64,000 bases of DNA from Anthonomus grandis grandis (lineage: Eukaryota; Arthropoda; Insecta; Coleoptera; Curculionidae): NCBI RefSeq assembly GCF_022605725.1, contig NC_065548.1, positions 43,331,131 through 43,395,130 of the forward strand, read 5' to 3'. Made by a program: the position numbers and the translations under genes. Positions 1-11,271 of the stretch are shown here, piece by piece; position 1 is the stretch's first letter; each line of letters opens with the position of its first letter. The notes beneath the pieces were generated by a model, which saw only the letters and a program-made list of their open reading frames with translations, did not search any database and was not told where the DNA came from.

Positions 1-1404
1 ATTTATTTATCTCAAATAAATAAACAAATACACATATCGTTATTTATTGTCTTGAATTCTTTTACCAAAAAAAAGTGTTTGCGTTTTTTTGGAAAAAAGT
101 TTGTTCATAGAGCTCAGTATAGTTCTTGCTAACCATGCAGCGCAGACATTTAACGAGAGAAGAAATGATACGAGCGGTGGGCCTTTTAGATGGTGGTATG
201 ACGCAAGCACAGGTTGCAGTGAACATGGGCACTACTCAAAGCGTAATTTCACGCTTATATGCACGGTATCGAGAAGAAGGCGATGTGGCGGAAAGGCATA
301 GAGGTCGCTTACGTATTACAACCCCTCTACAGGACCGCTTTTTACACTTAAATGCTCGAAGACGCCCCACTGTAACAGCACCAGAATTGCAAATCATGCT
401 ACAGCAAGTGCATAACGTTGAGGTTTCAGCCGATACTGTACGCCGACGTTTGCATGAAAACAACCTACGTAGTCGTCGGCCTTTAAGGGTGCAACCGTTG
501 TCCTGGGGTAATCGAGGAGTACGACTTTTGTGGGCGGAAGAACATTTGTTGTGGCAAAATGAAAGTTGGGCAAATGTGCTGTTCACTGATGAGTCTCGGT
601 TTGGAATTTACCCCGACTCAAGAAGAGTTCGCATGTGGAGAGAGCCTGGAAACGCAAACCGCCTGTGCAATGTCCAGGAAGTGCATTCTTTTCGTGGCGG
701 AACCATCATGGTTTGGGGAGGCATTAGTATTGGAGGAAGAACAGACCTCATTTTATTAGAAAACTTTTTAACTGGCAGATTATACGTGGATCAGATACTG
801 GCACCTGTTGTTATTCCGTATGCAGCAGCAATTGGTCAAACCTTTGTTTACATGCACGACAATGCCAGACCACACACTTCAAGGGTTGCTAGAGAGTTTC
901 TAGAAATGAATAATATCGATGTCTTACCATAGCCACCTCAATCCCCGGACCTAAACCCCATTGAACACATGTGGGATATGCTTCAAAGAAGAGTTCTTCG
1001 TATGGAAAGACCAAGAGACAATAGAAGAACTTTGTTTCTGACACTTCAAGAAGCCTGGAATGAGATACCCCAAGATGATATTGATCATTTAATTCTAAGC
1101 ATGCCCAGACGATGTCAAGCAGTTGTGAACAGTCGTGGAGGTCATACAAGTTATTGAATATTGTTTTTGTTTATTTTTTGTTAATTTAAAATTAAGAATT
1201 AAATTTTTGTAAAACCTAGTTTCTCAACAACTTTAATTTTTTTGCATTTTTTTAGAAAAAATATAAATTATTTAAAATTTTTTGGGTTTTTTTATTACCT
1301 TATAAACTACTCTTAAACTTGCAAATAAATTTAAAAAAAAAGATCATATTAAAAAATATATATACAAATTTATTCAAAATATCCCTAGACATTGCGGTTG
1401 TGTG
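1..1404 (+). mobile_element. Tc1/mariner element A, left end outside window
   Basis: Carries the transposase at 126-1157. The right end is placed at 1404 because GGTTGTGTG (1396-1404) followed by TA is the same tip and target dinucleotide that closes element B at 3488. In B the transposase starts about 218 bp inside the left tip, so the left tip of A should lie about 90 bp upstream of the window. Right boundary is an inference from that match. Confidence 0.6.
126..1157 (+). pseudogene. Tc1-like DD34E transposase, one nonsense codon
   Basis: Cut-and-paste transposase. The ATG at 126 opens two N-terminal helix-turn-helix modules (MTQAQVAVNMGTTQSVISRL is typical of a paired-like HTH). The DDE core shows FTDESRFGI, MHDNARPHTS and SPDLNPIEH, with 34 residues between the second D and the E, the Tc1 spacing. 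The frame is open except for one TAG at 930-932 just before the third catalytic motif; the same frame then runs to the stop at 1155-1157. A truncated product would lack the catalytic glutamate. It is clearly related to, but diverged from, the transposase at 2227-3252. A single base change or sequencing error could explain the stop. Confidence 0.85.
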
Positions 1405-1425
1405 TATATATATGTATATTATATA

Positions 1426-1950
1426 CAGGGTGTCCCAAAATTAGTGGACGAAACGCGAACCCTGTATTCTTTGGTCAAAAATAACCTCACTTTTTCCTAT
1501 AAACATATATCGGCAAACGCCCCTCAAGGGAGCTACGCCCCTTTTAAAGGGGGCACCTGAAGATGGTTTTTTCCACTTATTTTCAAAACGGGTAAATATA
1601 AAAATTTTAAATTTTGGTATTCTCCCAATTTTGATATGCTGAATTTAGTTGTCAATTTTCATTATTTAGTCAGGTGCGTATCATTTAGGGGGTAAGCCTA
1701 AAAAAATACCTAAAAAAAATTGTGTGCAAAGTTTTTGTTTTTTTTTCTTTAAATTTTAAAAATTTGAAGCTTTTTACGTAAAAAAGTACCTCTTGGTCAA
1801 TAACGCTAGGAATTACCATTTTCGAGAAAAACGCATTTAAAAATAACGCTGCATAGTATTATTAATAACAATTTTTATTAAAACTCAATAGCACGCTTCA
1901 AAAGTAAATTGACAAATAAAATTGCAAACAGATAAAATGTATATATAGTA

Positions 1951-1990
<40 letters not shown>
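1426..1990. repeat. Possible end of a non-autonomous mariner-type element
   Basis: TATACAGGGTGTCCCAAAAT begins at about 1422. TACAGGGTGT is the terminal signature seen on several mariner-like arms in this window (3501, 22316, 5743 reversed, 26096 reversed). No matching inverted end is visible before 2009, so only one end is supported. The stretch has no coding sequence that I recognise. Confidence 0.35.
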
Positions 1991-2006
<16 letters not shown>

Positions 2007-2008
2007 TA
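1940..2008. repeat. (TA)n microsatellite
   Basis: Long alternating TA run with a few interruptions. Element B inserted at a TA inside it, so its TSD cannot be told from the surrounding repeat. Confidence 0.95.
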
Positions 2009-3488
2009 CACACAACCAAACTTATATGGAATCACCTTGTATTAATACGAAATATTTTAGTAAGATATTTTTTGTTGCAAGCAATAAAAAAGTACAAGTA
2101 TTTACTCTCAAGGACAGGCAGATTAATAATAAATAATAATGTTTTACCTAGCAGTGTCGATTTTACTGTTTCACTTGCAAGTCGCATCAAATTTATAATT
2201 TATTTACTTTTGAAAACTAAACAAGAATGCCATACATTGGGCTATCGGAAGTTCAGAGGGGAAGAATTATTGCTCTGGCAGAACAAGGCATGTCACAAAG
2301 GCAGATAGCTAGAACGGTGGGGGTTATACAAGGTGTTGTTTCAAAAACATATTCAAGATTTCTGGAATTGGGAACCTTAAAAAACAGACCAAGGAGAAGT
2401 CGTGAAAGAGCAACTACTGAAGGGCAGGATCGCTTTTTAGCTCAAATAGCAAGAAGAAATCCCACAACATCTCATCCAGAGCTTCAAAGGCAACTTTTAC
2501 AAGCTACGGGTGTGAGTGTTTCTGTCGAAACTATTAAAAGAAGACTTCGCGCTCGGGAATTATTTAGCAGAAGACAGTTAAGGGTTCCAGAACTTTCAAG
2601 GCAACATAAAATTGACCGTTTAAATTGGTGTTTGGAGCATGAAAATTGGGATATTGAAAATTGGAAAAATGTCTTATGTTCGGATGAAACCAGAATAGGA
2701 CTACGATCCGATGACCGGCAGATTCGCATTTTAAGAGGTAGAGGGAGACAAGCTAGACTTCGTGCTGCCAAACCTATCCCGAAATACAAAGGAGGTACTG
2801 TAATGTTTTGGGGTGGAATTATGATTGGTGAAAGAACTCCTTTAATTCCAATTCGACAAACCCTAACAGGTCAAAGGTATGTAGATTTGGTATTGCAACC
2901 TGTAGTTAGGCTCTGGCGAGGTGGTTTTGGCAATTTTTTTTTATTTATGCAAGATAATGCCCCTCCACATACCAGCAGAGTTGCAAAATGTTTCTTAGAA
3001 ACGGAAGGTATTGCCGTTTTAGAGTGGCCTTCTTGCTCACCGGATCTTAATCCTATAGAGCACTTATGGGATAAGATAAAAAGAAAGATTAGAGCTCGCC
3101 AGAATGCTCCTGGTAACACTGAGCAACTTATTCAAGCGGTTTTGGAGGAATGGACAAATGTTCCCCAAGAAGACATTGACAATTTGATAAATAGCACGCC
3201 TCGTCGAATTCGTGCTTGCATCGATGCTAGAGGTGGCAATACTGATTATTAACATTTAATTTTAAATTAACTTTTTTGTTGAATTGTCATATTCAGAAAA
3301 ATCATTTTTATAGAAATCTACACTTTTTGTTTTTTGTTTTATTATTGTGAAAATTGTAATCAGTTTTATTATTTTTTTTTAATAAACTTGGTTTTGAAAA
3401 AGTGCCCTTTAATCCTCAATGACTATTTTTTTAAATAAATTCCATTTTGCGAAATTACTGGGTGATTCCATATAAGTTTGGTTGTGTG
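2009..3488 (+). mobile_element. Complete Tc1/mariner element B
   Basis: Perfect 28-bp terminal inverted repeats at 2009-2036 (starts CACACAACCAAACTTATATG) and 3461-3488 (its reverse complement), each flanked by TA. Length 1,480 bp with one uninterrupted transposase gene. Perfect ends plus an open frame mean a recent, possibly still active copy. Confidence 0.95.
2227..3252 (+). CDS. Tc1-like transposase, intact, 341 aa
   Basis: Binds the element's inverted repeats and catalyses its excision and reinsertion at TA. The ATG at 2227 is the first in frame inside the left repeat. Residues about 8-50 form the first helix-turn-helix (MSQRQIARTVGVIQGVVSKT), followed by a basic stretch (RPRRSRERA) and a second HTH to about 115. 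The catalytic triad is D153 (CSDETRIGL), D243 (MQDNAPPHTS) and E278 (SPDLNPIEHL), so DD34E. The length of 341 aa is normal for Tc1 transposases. No stop or frameshift is present. Right after the stop the sequence is AT-rich and reaches the right inverted repeat at 3461. Confidence 0.95.
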   Translation: MPYIGLSEVQRGRIIALAEQGMSQRQIARTVGVIQGVVSKTYSRFLELGTLKNRPRRSRERATTEGQDRFLAQIARRNPTTSHPELQRQLLQATGVSVSVETIKRRLRARELFSRRQLRVPELSRQHKIDRLNWCLEHENWDIENWKNVLCSDETRIGLRSDDRQIRILRGRGRQARLRAAKPIPKYKGGTVMFWGGIMIGERTPLIPIRQTLTGQRYVDLVLQPVVRLWRGGFGNFFLFMQDNAPPHTSRVAKCFLETEGIAVLEWPSCSPDLNPIEHLWDKIKRKIRARQNAPGNTEQLIQAVLEEWTNVPQEDIDNLINSTPRRIRACIDARGGNTDY

Positions 3489-3500
3489 TATATATATATA

Positions 3501-4127
3501 CAGGGTGTCAATTTGAAAACTTCCCACCCCTATTATCTCGAAACGGGTTAGGTTTTTATAAAATCGCTAGGACACGTCCATTTTATTATCGAGGGGGAAC
3601 AATTTTTATGCAGAAATCACTTCGCCTCTTTCAACCCCCTACCCCCCAGAACCTCCCTCTCAAAAATCTTAAATGGCAATAGGGGTTGAGTGATACCTCA
3701 TTTGAAAGAACTTTTTATTCTCTACATTTTGGCACCTTATTTTTTAAATTTGAGTGCTGCGTTGCCAAGTTAGGGTTATTTAAACATTGTTAAATTACTT
3801 ATTATTAAACATTATTCCTGTAAGTGTTTTAAATACGTTGAAGCTATGATTTCTATTGGAACGTGTTTGACCATAAAGCGAACCGGTGCATTTCTCACTG
3901 AAAGTGTTTATCAATCCGACAAATTCTTTTGGTCATGAAAGATAAACATTTAATTTTTTTTCTTTTTTGTTTATTTTCGTTTGCAATGCAATTCGTCTCA
4001 ATACAGTTCGATGATATGATCCGAAATTTAAAATAGTATTTAGTGAACTTTCCTACCAGTCAATGTCACTAGGTATTTAAATCAGTTAAAATTTATTTCG
4101 ATAATTTGTGTGTTATTGTTAGTTACT
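3501..4127. repeat. Mariner-type terminus and AT-rich leader
   Basis: Starts CAGGGTGTCAATTTGAAAAC directly after the TA-rich tail of element B. It looks like the left end of a mariner-type element and leads into the transposase at 4128, but it does not match the long arm at 5259-5743, so the pairing of the two ends is not supported. No coding sequence recognised. Confidence 0.4.
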
Positions 4128-5203
4128 ATGGTATACACGCTTAGGCAAAGAATTGAAATGATTTTTATTTATGGCGAGCAAGGAAGATGCGCAAGAAGAA
4201 CGGCAGAAGTTTTTAATAATAGAAATACTAATTGTAATGTAAGTCACAGATACATTTTGGACGTAGTAGCTAAATTTAATGAAAAGGGTTCAGTTGGAAA
4301 CAAAAAAAGGGCAAGTCGGCGTGTTTTAAACGAAGATGCTCAAGTAGAGATTTTGGGAACATTCGTTGCAGAACCCACCAATTCTCTCCGTACAGTAGCA
4401 CGTCTAACTGGAATCTCACATGAAACTGTACGACGAGCATTACAGTTACATAAATATCATCCGTACAAGATGCAAATTTTACAGGAACTTCATGAGGACG
4501 ATTTTGATAGGAGAATAGAGTTTTGCGAAATTATGTCCAACTTAATAAACACTCGTGCAATTGTGGTAAGCAACATTTGCTTCAGTGATGAATGTACCTT
4601 TTTCCTAAACGGCCATGTCAATAGACAGAATTGTCGATACTGGAGTGAGGACAATCCCCACATTTTCAGAGAGGGTGCTACACAGCGGCCACAAAAAATT
4701 AATGTTTGGGCCGGTATTCTTGGAAATGCTGTTATAGGACCGTTGTTTATTGAACAAAACTTAACTGGAGAGCTCTACTTACACCTACTTGAAGATGTAA
4801 TTGATCCTTTGATAACAACTGAACTGGAAAATCAAGTTGGTAACATTTTGCAAGAAAACGAACTACACTTTCAGCAAGATGGAGCTACGCCGCATTATTT
4901 TCGGCCAGTGCGGGAGTGGTTAAATAACAGATTCCCTAACCAATGGATTGGTAGAAGGGGACCGATAGAATGGCCTGCTAGGTCACCAGACTTAACGCCG
5001 TTAGATTTTTTTTATGGGGGCACATAAAATCGGTTGTTTACAAAACTCAGCCTGATGATATCGAAGATTTAAAAAGAAGAATTACAGAGGCAAGTAGGGC
5101 TATTCCCGAAGAGGTATTTCAGAATGTTCGGGAAGAATTTGAGAATAGACTTTATTTTTGTTTGAAGAACAATGGAGAACACTTTGAACACCTCTTAAAG
5201 TAG
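4128..5203 (+). pseudogene. Mariner-type DD41D transposase, frameshifted
   Basis: Transposase of the DD41D group of Tc1/mariner. The ATG at 4128 opens MVYTLRQRIEMIFIYGEQ, an N-terminal DNA-binding helix region. Catalytic motifs are CFSDECTFF, HFQQDGATPHY and RSPDLTPLDFF; 41 residues separate the second D from the D of TPLDFF. The frame breaks near 5010 in a run of T, where the phrase FFLWGH is lost into FFYGGT. The remaining ~60 residues continue in another frame to the stop at 5201-5203. A single indel in a homopolymer could be a sequencing error. The protein is clearly different from the two other DD41D copies at 17993 and 23046. Confidence 0.85.
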
Positions 5204-5258
5204 ATGTGTTAATAAAATAAATTTTAGGCGTGCTTTTGTAAAGACCATAATTGTCATA

Positions 5259-5743
5259 CGATACATTTTTGGATAATTCCTAAGCATTTTTATTTTTTCT
5301 TATGGAGTTCAGAGACGTGCCGTGGTGCCGTATTGTAATTTTTTCTCAAAAACGAAGCGAGACACTAAAAAAAGTCAAGAGACCAAAAAGTTGTATTTTA
5401 GTGGGTTTTTTAAAATAAGTAAATAAAAAACTTGCAGGGTGATATTTTTTTCTACAAAAAGACAAAATACTTGCTCTACTGGTACGCCCCTGGAAATTTC
5501 GGATCGAATTTAATTGCTTCAGTAGATGTCTGATAATGGTTTAAATAAACTGTAAAAAATTCAATGAAATCGACTAACGCATTTTTAAGTTATTAATAAA
5601 AAACTTAATTTTTGGAAAAAAGTTGACACCCTGTATCTCGGAAACGAAACATTTCCGGACCCATGTTCATATAAACTTTTTTTCTTATTTTGCTGAGCGG
5701 AATCTCCCCTAAGGTTTTGGCACCACAACTCTGAAACACCCTG
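5259..5743 (-). repeat. ~485-bp arm shared with DD41D element at 22316-26096
   Basis: From CGATACATTTTTGGATAATT to the tip AACACCCTG, this is nearly the same sequence as 24275-24756 and the reverse complement of 22316-22800. The outermost tip (TGAAACACCCTG then TA) is intact here, and it shows what the broken right end at 24756 has lost. Only one arm is present next to the transposase at 4128-5203. Confidence 0.85.
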
Positions 5744-5954
5744 TATTATTTTATTTTTATTCTACGCATTTAATAATTTTATTTATACTATATTTTATTT
5801 TATGATTCACGTATTGGTATATCTAATTTTTGTTTTACAGTATTGATTATTTTTCGTACGTATTTAATATTTAAACTTTGCAAAAATTGAGTCGAATTCT
5901 GATATTAACGTAAACTCTTTAATTTCGATTCTAGATAACTTGAATTTAAAAGAA
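5744..5954. other. AT-rich spacer before Gypsy-1 gag
   Basis: No gene, LTR boundary or primer-binding site could be recognised. It should hold the 5' LTR or leader of the Gypsy fragment that follows, but no second LTR exists to compare. Confidence 0.3.
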
Positions 5955-6800
5955 ATGGTCCCATCAGATTATCAACTTTTAAAATATCAATCTGATAATA
6001 TTCCCCGTTTTGATGGTAACCCAAAATTATTAAATCGTTTTATAAGCGCTGTAGAAAATTTACTTAAAGCTTTTCAAGATAAAACCGATCCAAATGCATC
6101 TATAAATACATGTCTTTTTGATACAATATTAAGTAAGTTTACTGGCAGAGCCGCTGAATTAATTGTTTCTCGTGGTGAATTAAATAAATGGTCTTTAATA
6201 AAAGATGTTTTATTAACAACTTTCTCGGATCAAAGATCTATTGATTGTTTAATCCAAGATTTGATAAATTTAAGACCAAACAAAAATGAAAATCCTTTAA
6301 ATTTTGGCATGAGAATACAAGATTCTCGAAGTTTACTTTTATCAAGATTAAACTCAAGTTCAGATAATGCTAATACTAAATTAATTAAAATTAATCACTA
6401 TGATGAATTTGCATTAAAAACCTTTTTTAATGGCCTTCCATATAATTTACAATTGGTAACTAGATTGAAAAATCCAGATTCTTTAGAGCAAGCTATGGCA
6501 TTTGTAAGAGAAAAAGAAAATTTTATTTATTTTAAAAATGCACAACAACACCATACACCTAATATTCAGAGGTATACAAATAACCAACAAAATCAAAACA
6601 AGACGCATAAACCAAAAACTTATCATAATACAACTAATAATATGCATACACCCTACATGCCACAACCCTATCCACCATATTATAATAATAATCAACATTT
6701 ACCATATAATCCATACAATATACAACCTTTGGCATACAGAAATCTTAATTATCCACATATTCCACAAAATTCATCTTTTCAACACAGACCTTATTTCTAA
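5955..6800 (+). pseudogene. Gypsy/errantivirus-like gag, 3'-truncated
   Basis: Structural Gag of an LTR retrotransposon. The ATG at 5955 opens an ORF of about 280 aa. Residues to about 190 have the all-helical capsid pattern (RFDGNPKLLNRFISAVENLL, later NPDSLEQAMAFVREKENF); the Gag at 54596 has the same two phrases in the same order (CFDGTKSKLYDFIDNAESA and NPDSLEKAISIALNEE). The C-terminal third is rich in Asn, Gln, Tyr and Pro and lacks the two CCHC knuckles of that Gag. The frame ends at 6800; a further acidic Gag-like segment appears in another frame at 7006, so the copy carries indels. Confidence 0.8.
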
Positions 6801-7005
6801 CCTTATTATTAATTATTATTAATTAATTATTAATAACCTTCAATTTAATAACAATAATCAACAAAGATTTGGTTAAAATTCACATCAATTATCAAGAGCA
6901 AATTTTAATAGAAAAACTGAACCCATGGATACAAGTTCTGGAAATACAGTTTTAAATAAATTCAATAAAAGTAAAATTGTTTCTCAACAACTTTAGAACC
7001 AAGAA

Positions 7006-7640
7006 GTGTTACAACAAAATCCTGAACCATCAATTTCACATATTGATGCAGAACAACCCTCAAACTCTAATTATTATGATTATGATTTGGATTTAAACTA
7101 TTCTAGTATAGTTAATTTTGACGAAAATTATCCTGAATTTCATTCAATAAACCCTGAACTAATTGATCAAAGTTACACTCAAGATTATGTTGTTATCAAA
7201 ATAATGATTATCAACAAAATTATGATTATCCCTGTAATGATCTAGGAAACCAAAATTTTCCTATGACGAGCCAACCACCGAATATGACGTAATAATATTA
7301 AATAATTATAACACCCAATTACCATATATTTATATCCCAGAAATTAATTCTAATTTTTTATTAGATACAGGAAGTACAAGAAGTTTTATAAAACCTGAAA
7401 TTGCTTATTCTCATTTTCCAAAATCAATACAAGAAGAAATTTTTCAAGTTCAAACAGCACATGCTACATCATTTCATAATGAAGTTGCAACAATTCCCAT
7501 ATTTCCAACTTTTAATACCCCTGGTACACATAAATTTTATCTTTTTAATTTTTCAGAAAAGTTTGACGGATTGATAGGTTTAGAAAACTCGATAATTAAA
7601 TTAAAAATTAGATTAAAAATAATAAAACTGCGACGTTAGG
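7006..7640 (+). pseudogene. Gypsy-1 Gag C-terminus and aspartic protease fragment
   Basis: An acidic Asp/Tyr/Asn-rich segment (7006-7200) shifts frame and is followed by a retroviral-type protease region at about 7290-7640. The active-site phrase is LLDTGSTRSFI (D-T-G); downstream FDGLIGLENSIIKLKI matches the protease C-terminal half (compare FDGIIGNDFL in the element at 54596). The reading frame is closed after about 7640 and no reverse transcriptase follows, so the Gypsy copy stops here before unrelated sequence. Confidence 0.75.
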
Positions 7641-7828
7641 AACAACAAAAATACATGCTTTCAATATCAATGTATTACCACTTAGTAATACATTAAATAA
7701 GCCTTTCATTATTATAAACAAAAATTAAATAATTATTATTATTCTAGCTATGCGGGATAAGGTGAAAAGCGGTAATGTGACGAGGGAGAAGCAGGCGACG
7801 TATAAAGGTAAATAAATAAATTGTAAAT

Positions 7829-7862
7829 GGGGGGGGGGGGGGTTGGGTTGGGTTGGGTTGGG
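7829..7862 (+). repeat. G14 run followed by (TTGGG)4
   Basis: Fourteen G (7829-7842) then four perfect TTGGG units. This sits at the junction between the Gypsy-1 remnant and the truncated LINE. Confidence 0.95.
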
Positions 7863-7865
7863 CTG

Positions 7866-8582
7866 CCTTAAAACTGCAATAATCATTCCTATAATACATA
7901 AAGGTGGAGATAAAGATCAACCTCAAACTATCGTCCAATTGCACTTCTTCCAATCCTTTCAAAGATCATAGAACGCCTGGCTAAAAAAAGGTTTTTGTCA
8001 TTTTTGTTTAAATATAATATCTTAACCCCTTATCATTTTGGATTTCTGAGCAAAAAATGCACCAACGATGCTATGTTCTCCCTATTTAACAGCGTTTATT
8101 CAAATATCAACAAAAATTACTTAACAGCAACAATTTTCTGTGACTTTTCAAAGGCTTTCGATTGCGTAAACCACATTATTTTAATTAACAAATTGCAGCA
8201 CTATAGTATAGATTCAGAGGTATATCCCTTCAATGGTTTAAGTCATATTTGTGCAACAGAAGTCAACTTGTAAAGGTCGATACGTCAAGATCTTCTTTTA
8301 AACCAATTGAATATGGGGTACCTCAAGGTTGCGTTTTGGGTCCTATGTATATTTAAACTTCAAAAGAGAGCGCTTCGCTACCTATTAGGACTTGATAGTA
8401 AAGCTCACTGCCAAGTAAATTTTATAAAATATAAGATTCTCACTCTTCCCTCGTTATTTATATTTAAATCTATCTGCCTTATCCGCAAACATGTGTCGCA
8501 GATTCCAGAAAGACCATCCCACAGCTATTCACTAAGAAACGTTGATCATAATCTTCATCTGCCAATTCCACGGTCGGAATTA
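7866..8582 (+). pseudogene. Jockey-like LINE reverse transcriptase fragment
   Basis: Decayed non-LTR retrotransposon, 5'-truncated. Reading across frames shows NYRPIALLPILSKIIERL (finger region), FGFLSKKCTNDAM, then RT motif A FCDFSKAFDCVNH, and motif B GVPQGCVLGP at about 8310. The YxDD region is missing: the frame jumps to the C-terminal tail (KRALRYLLGL, LTLPSLFIFKSICLIRKH, HSYSLRNVDHNLHLPIPRSEL). The same ORF continues after the PIF/Harbinger insertion at 11438. At least two frameshifts and one internal deletion make it non-functional. Confidence 0.85.
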
Positions 8583-8760
8583 GGCCGGTATTAGACTATA
8601 AAAGATATTTGACAAAGATCTTCTATAAAAGAAATTTTATAAAATATTTTACAGTGTAATGTTACTTCTTTTATAAAAGATTAGTTTTATAAACTATCTT
8701 TTATAGCATTTAATAACATATGATTACATTTGATAAAATATTTGACCATTTCAAAGCAAT

Positions 8761-10701
8761 ATGGCGGATAATAAGTTTGTTTGGTGCGTTGCGGCGACCA
8801 AATTATTAATTTCCGAATATGAGAGTTACGAAATGTTATATAATCATCAACATCCGGATTACAAAAATCGAAATAAAAGACTAGATACATATAAACGAAT
8901 TGCTGAAATAATAAATACAGTAAGCAAAGGTTGCAAGGTGGAGGATATTAAAAAAAAACTAAATGGGTTAAGAAGCCAATATTTATCAGAGAAAATGAAG
9001 GTAAATATTTTATTTTTTTATAACATTTTACTTTTTGGTTTATTGACATATAATACAATTAAAAGTTAATTATTTATTATTTTATTTAATGCTCCAGGTA
9101 ATTCAGTCCAAAAAAAGTGGAGCCGAAGAGCATGATGTTTATAAGCCTAAGGTGTATTGGTTTCCTTTATTAAAATTTTTGGACAAGTCAACAGAAGCTG
9201 ATACATCAGAATCCAATTTAGAAATCCAGTCTGAACAATCCCAAGCGGGAAGTGACATTTATAATGCCATAAATCAAAATAATGTAAGTTATATGATTAT
9301 ATATAATTTTCTTGCCATGGAACTTTTCCAGAACCGTTATAATATGATTTAAATGCATCTCTTATTTCTCGACCATGGCGGTTCCCTCCAATATGAACCT
9401 GTCTTGTAAGAACTTGCATTTCCTGAAGATCTTCATCGATATGAACGTCTTGGTATTGAAAACCATTTTCAGTTCGAGTAAAAACGTCATGGCGTGTATA
9501 TAGATGTTTTCGTCTTTCAGTTAACAGATTATGTAATGTGCAAGCAGCAAGTGTGATGCATGTAACTTTTTCAGGTGCTAAATTAATTGCAGTTAAAAAA
9601 ACTCTGAATCGGCTTGCTAATATTCCGAAGCTACTTTCGACCATTCGTCTTCCACGAGATAGTCTGTAATTAAATATTTTTTCTTCCTTAATTATATTTT
9701 TTAAAGAATACGGTTTCATAACATTGTAGCTCAGAGGAAACGCGTCATCAGCTAGAACAACATAGGGCATGGTAATATTTGTGTTCGGAAGATTTTTGCC
9801 GTCGGGAATGTTTAATATTGTTCTGTCTAGTAAGCATCTTCTTAGTTGGCTTTTAGCGAACACCCCACTGTCACCGATTCTGCCATTCGTTCCAACATCT
9901 ACATACACAAATTTATAGTCGGCGTCAGTGAGAGCAAATAATATGATACTATGATAAGACTTATAGTTAAAGAAATGAGAGCCGCCTATTTCCGGACAAT
10001 TAATTCGAATGTGTTTTCCATCCATTGCTCCAATTGTATTGACCACATTCCATTTGTTTTCAAACTCCTTGGCAATATTTTCCCATTCCTCTCTAGTTGT
10101 TGGTGTCTGTAAGAAAAATAAATATTTTAAAAGTTTATCTAACACATTTTTTTATTTACAGGATGACACCAGTGAAAAGGCAGAAACTACAACTTTAGCT
10201 TCCAAATCTGCTACAGATGGCATAAAACCAGCGGTTTCCATAAATAAAAAAAGAAAATCTATTCCTTACGATGACCTACTAGTTAAAGCTTCTGCAACCA
10301 TGTCAGAAATGGGAAAAATTTTGAAACAAACTTCAGTGCATAATCAAACACAGGATGATGCCCTAGATACTTTCGGGAAATTTGTAGTATCTGAATTACG
10401 TGGGATACAGGGAGCCAGCAATGAGTTTGTACTAAGGCAAACAAAACGCAAAATTCAACAAATATTAATGGATACTTGGGATACTCTTGATCAACCGACC
10501 AGGCTATTAAGTCCAGCCTCATCCCAAGAATCATGGAGGTCATTACCACAGCCACCCCATCATAGTTATACTCCGTTGGAGTATAATTTTAATAATAATT
10601 TCAATGAAGAGAATGGGCTAACCAATTCCGATAATTTGATTAGCGATGGACTTAGAATGGCTAACGTGACAAGCACAGATTTTCAGCAAGAAAATATTTG
10701 A
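8761..10701 (+). CDS. MADF-BESS protein of PIF/Harbinger 1, three exons, 321 aa
   Basis: Accessory DNA-binding protein of the element. Exons 8761-9000, 9098-9283 and 10162-10701 join in phase 0; donors GTAAATAT and GTAAGTTA and acceptors CTCCAG and TTACAG are visible. Residues about 10-110 form a MADF domain (LISEYESYEMLYNHQHPDYK, then SKKSG and VYKPKVYWFPLLKFLD). About residues 195-240 fit a BESS motif (DTFGKFVVSELRGIQ, RQTKRKIQQILMDTW). In PIF/Harbinger elements the MADF/Myb-like partner binds the ends and helps carry the transposase to the nucleus. Intron 2 (9284-10161) contains the main transposase exon on the opposite strand. AATAAA overlaps the stop region at about 10702. Confidence 0.85.
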
Positions 10702-11271
10702 ATAAATATTCATTTGTATTATTTCATTTTTTTTGTTCCTATTTAAGTTCTAGTTTTGTTATAAATAGAAATAAAGAATCATTTTTATTATTTTTTACAA
10801 AGTAATTTTACTACATACCTTCAGATATTCATTTTTCAATGTCTGATATATGGCCTTGGACGTTTCCGGGATTATGCCTGATAGGGTACATTGAGGTATA
10901 CGACTGCTGTATTGAAGACTGGAATAACTCTCTCCAGTTGCCAGAAATCGAAGGGTCACCATAAGGCGTTCCTCAACGCTGATAGGATTCCTTAAGTGTG
11001 TATTTTGTCGGGATATAATTGGTGCTATTTTTGAAGCAATAAACGTAAATGTTTCGTGATCCATTCTTAAATAGTTTTCATAACTCCTACTATCTTCAGA
11101 TAGTAACTCTCTTAGCAGATTATGATGGATTCCTCTTAAATTACGCCTCGCTACCCAGGGTCTTTCCCAAAGTCGACGGTTTTTTTCTTTTTTTCTTTTT
11201 AACACTAAACACATTGTAACAACAGCAGCACTCATAGCAACAGCGCGAGCTAATGCACGTCTTTCATCCAT
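9297..11271 (-). CDS. PIF/Harbinger DDE transposase, two exons, 420 aa
   Basis: Exon 1 runs 11271-10819 (151 aa), exon 2 10106-9297; the intron starts GTATGT at 10818 and ends TTACAG at 10107, phase 0. Exon 1 has the N-terminal helical region and NPISVEERLMVTLRFLATGE, a family hallmark. Exon 2 has the DDE nuclease: GAMDGKHIRI (D180), VLADDAFPL (D271 or D272) and SRGRRMVESSFGIL (E308). The frame is complete from ATG to TAA. The intron contains the last exon of the MADF gene on the other strand. This should be a competent transposase as far as sequence shows. Confidence 0.9.

Noticed and set aside
5744..5954. A 5' LTR for the Gypsy-1 fragment
   Set aside because: No paired LTR, TG start or primer-binding site could be identified.
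7843..7862. (TTGGG)4 as an interstitial telomere
   Set aside because: Insect telomere repeats are TTAGG or TCAGG; four units next to a G run fit slippage better.
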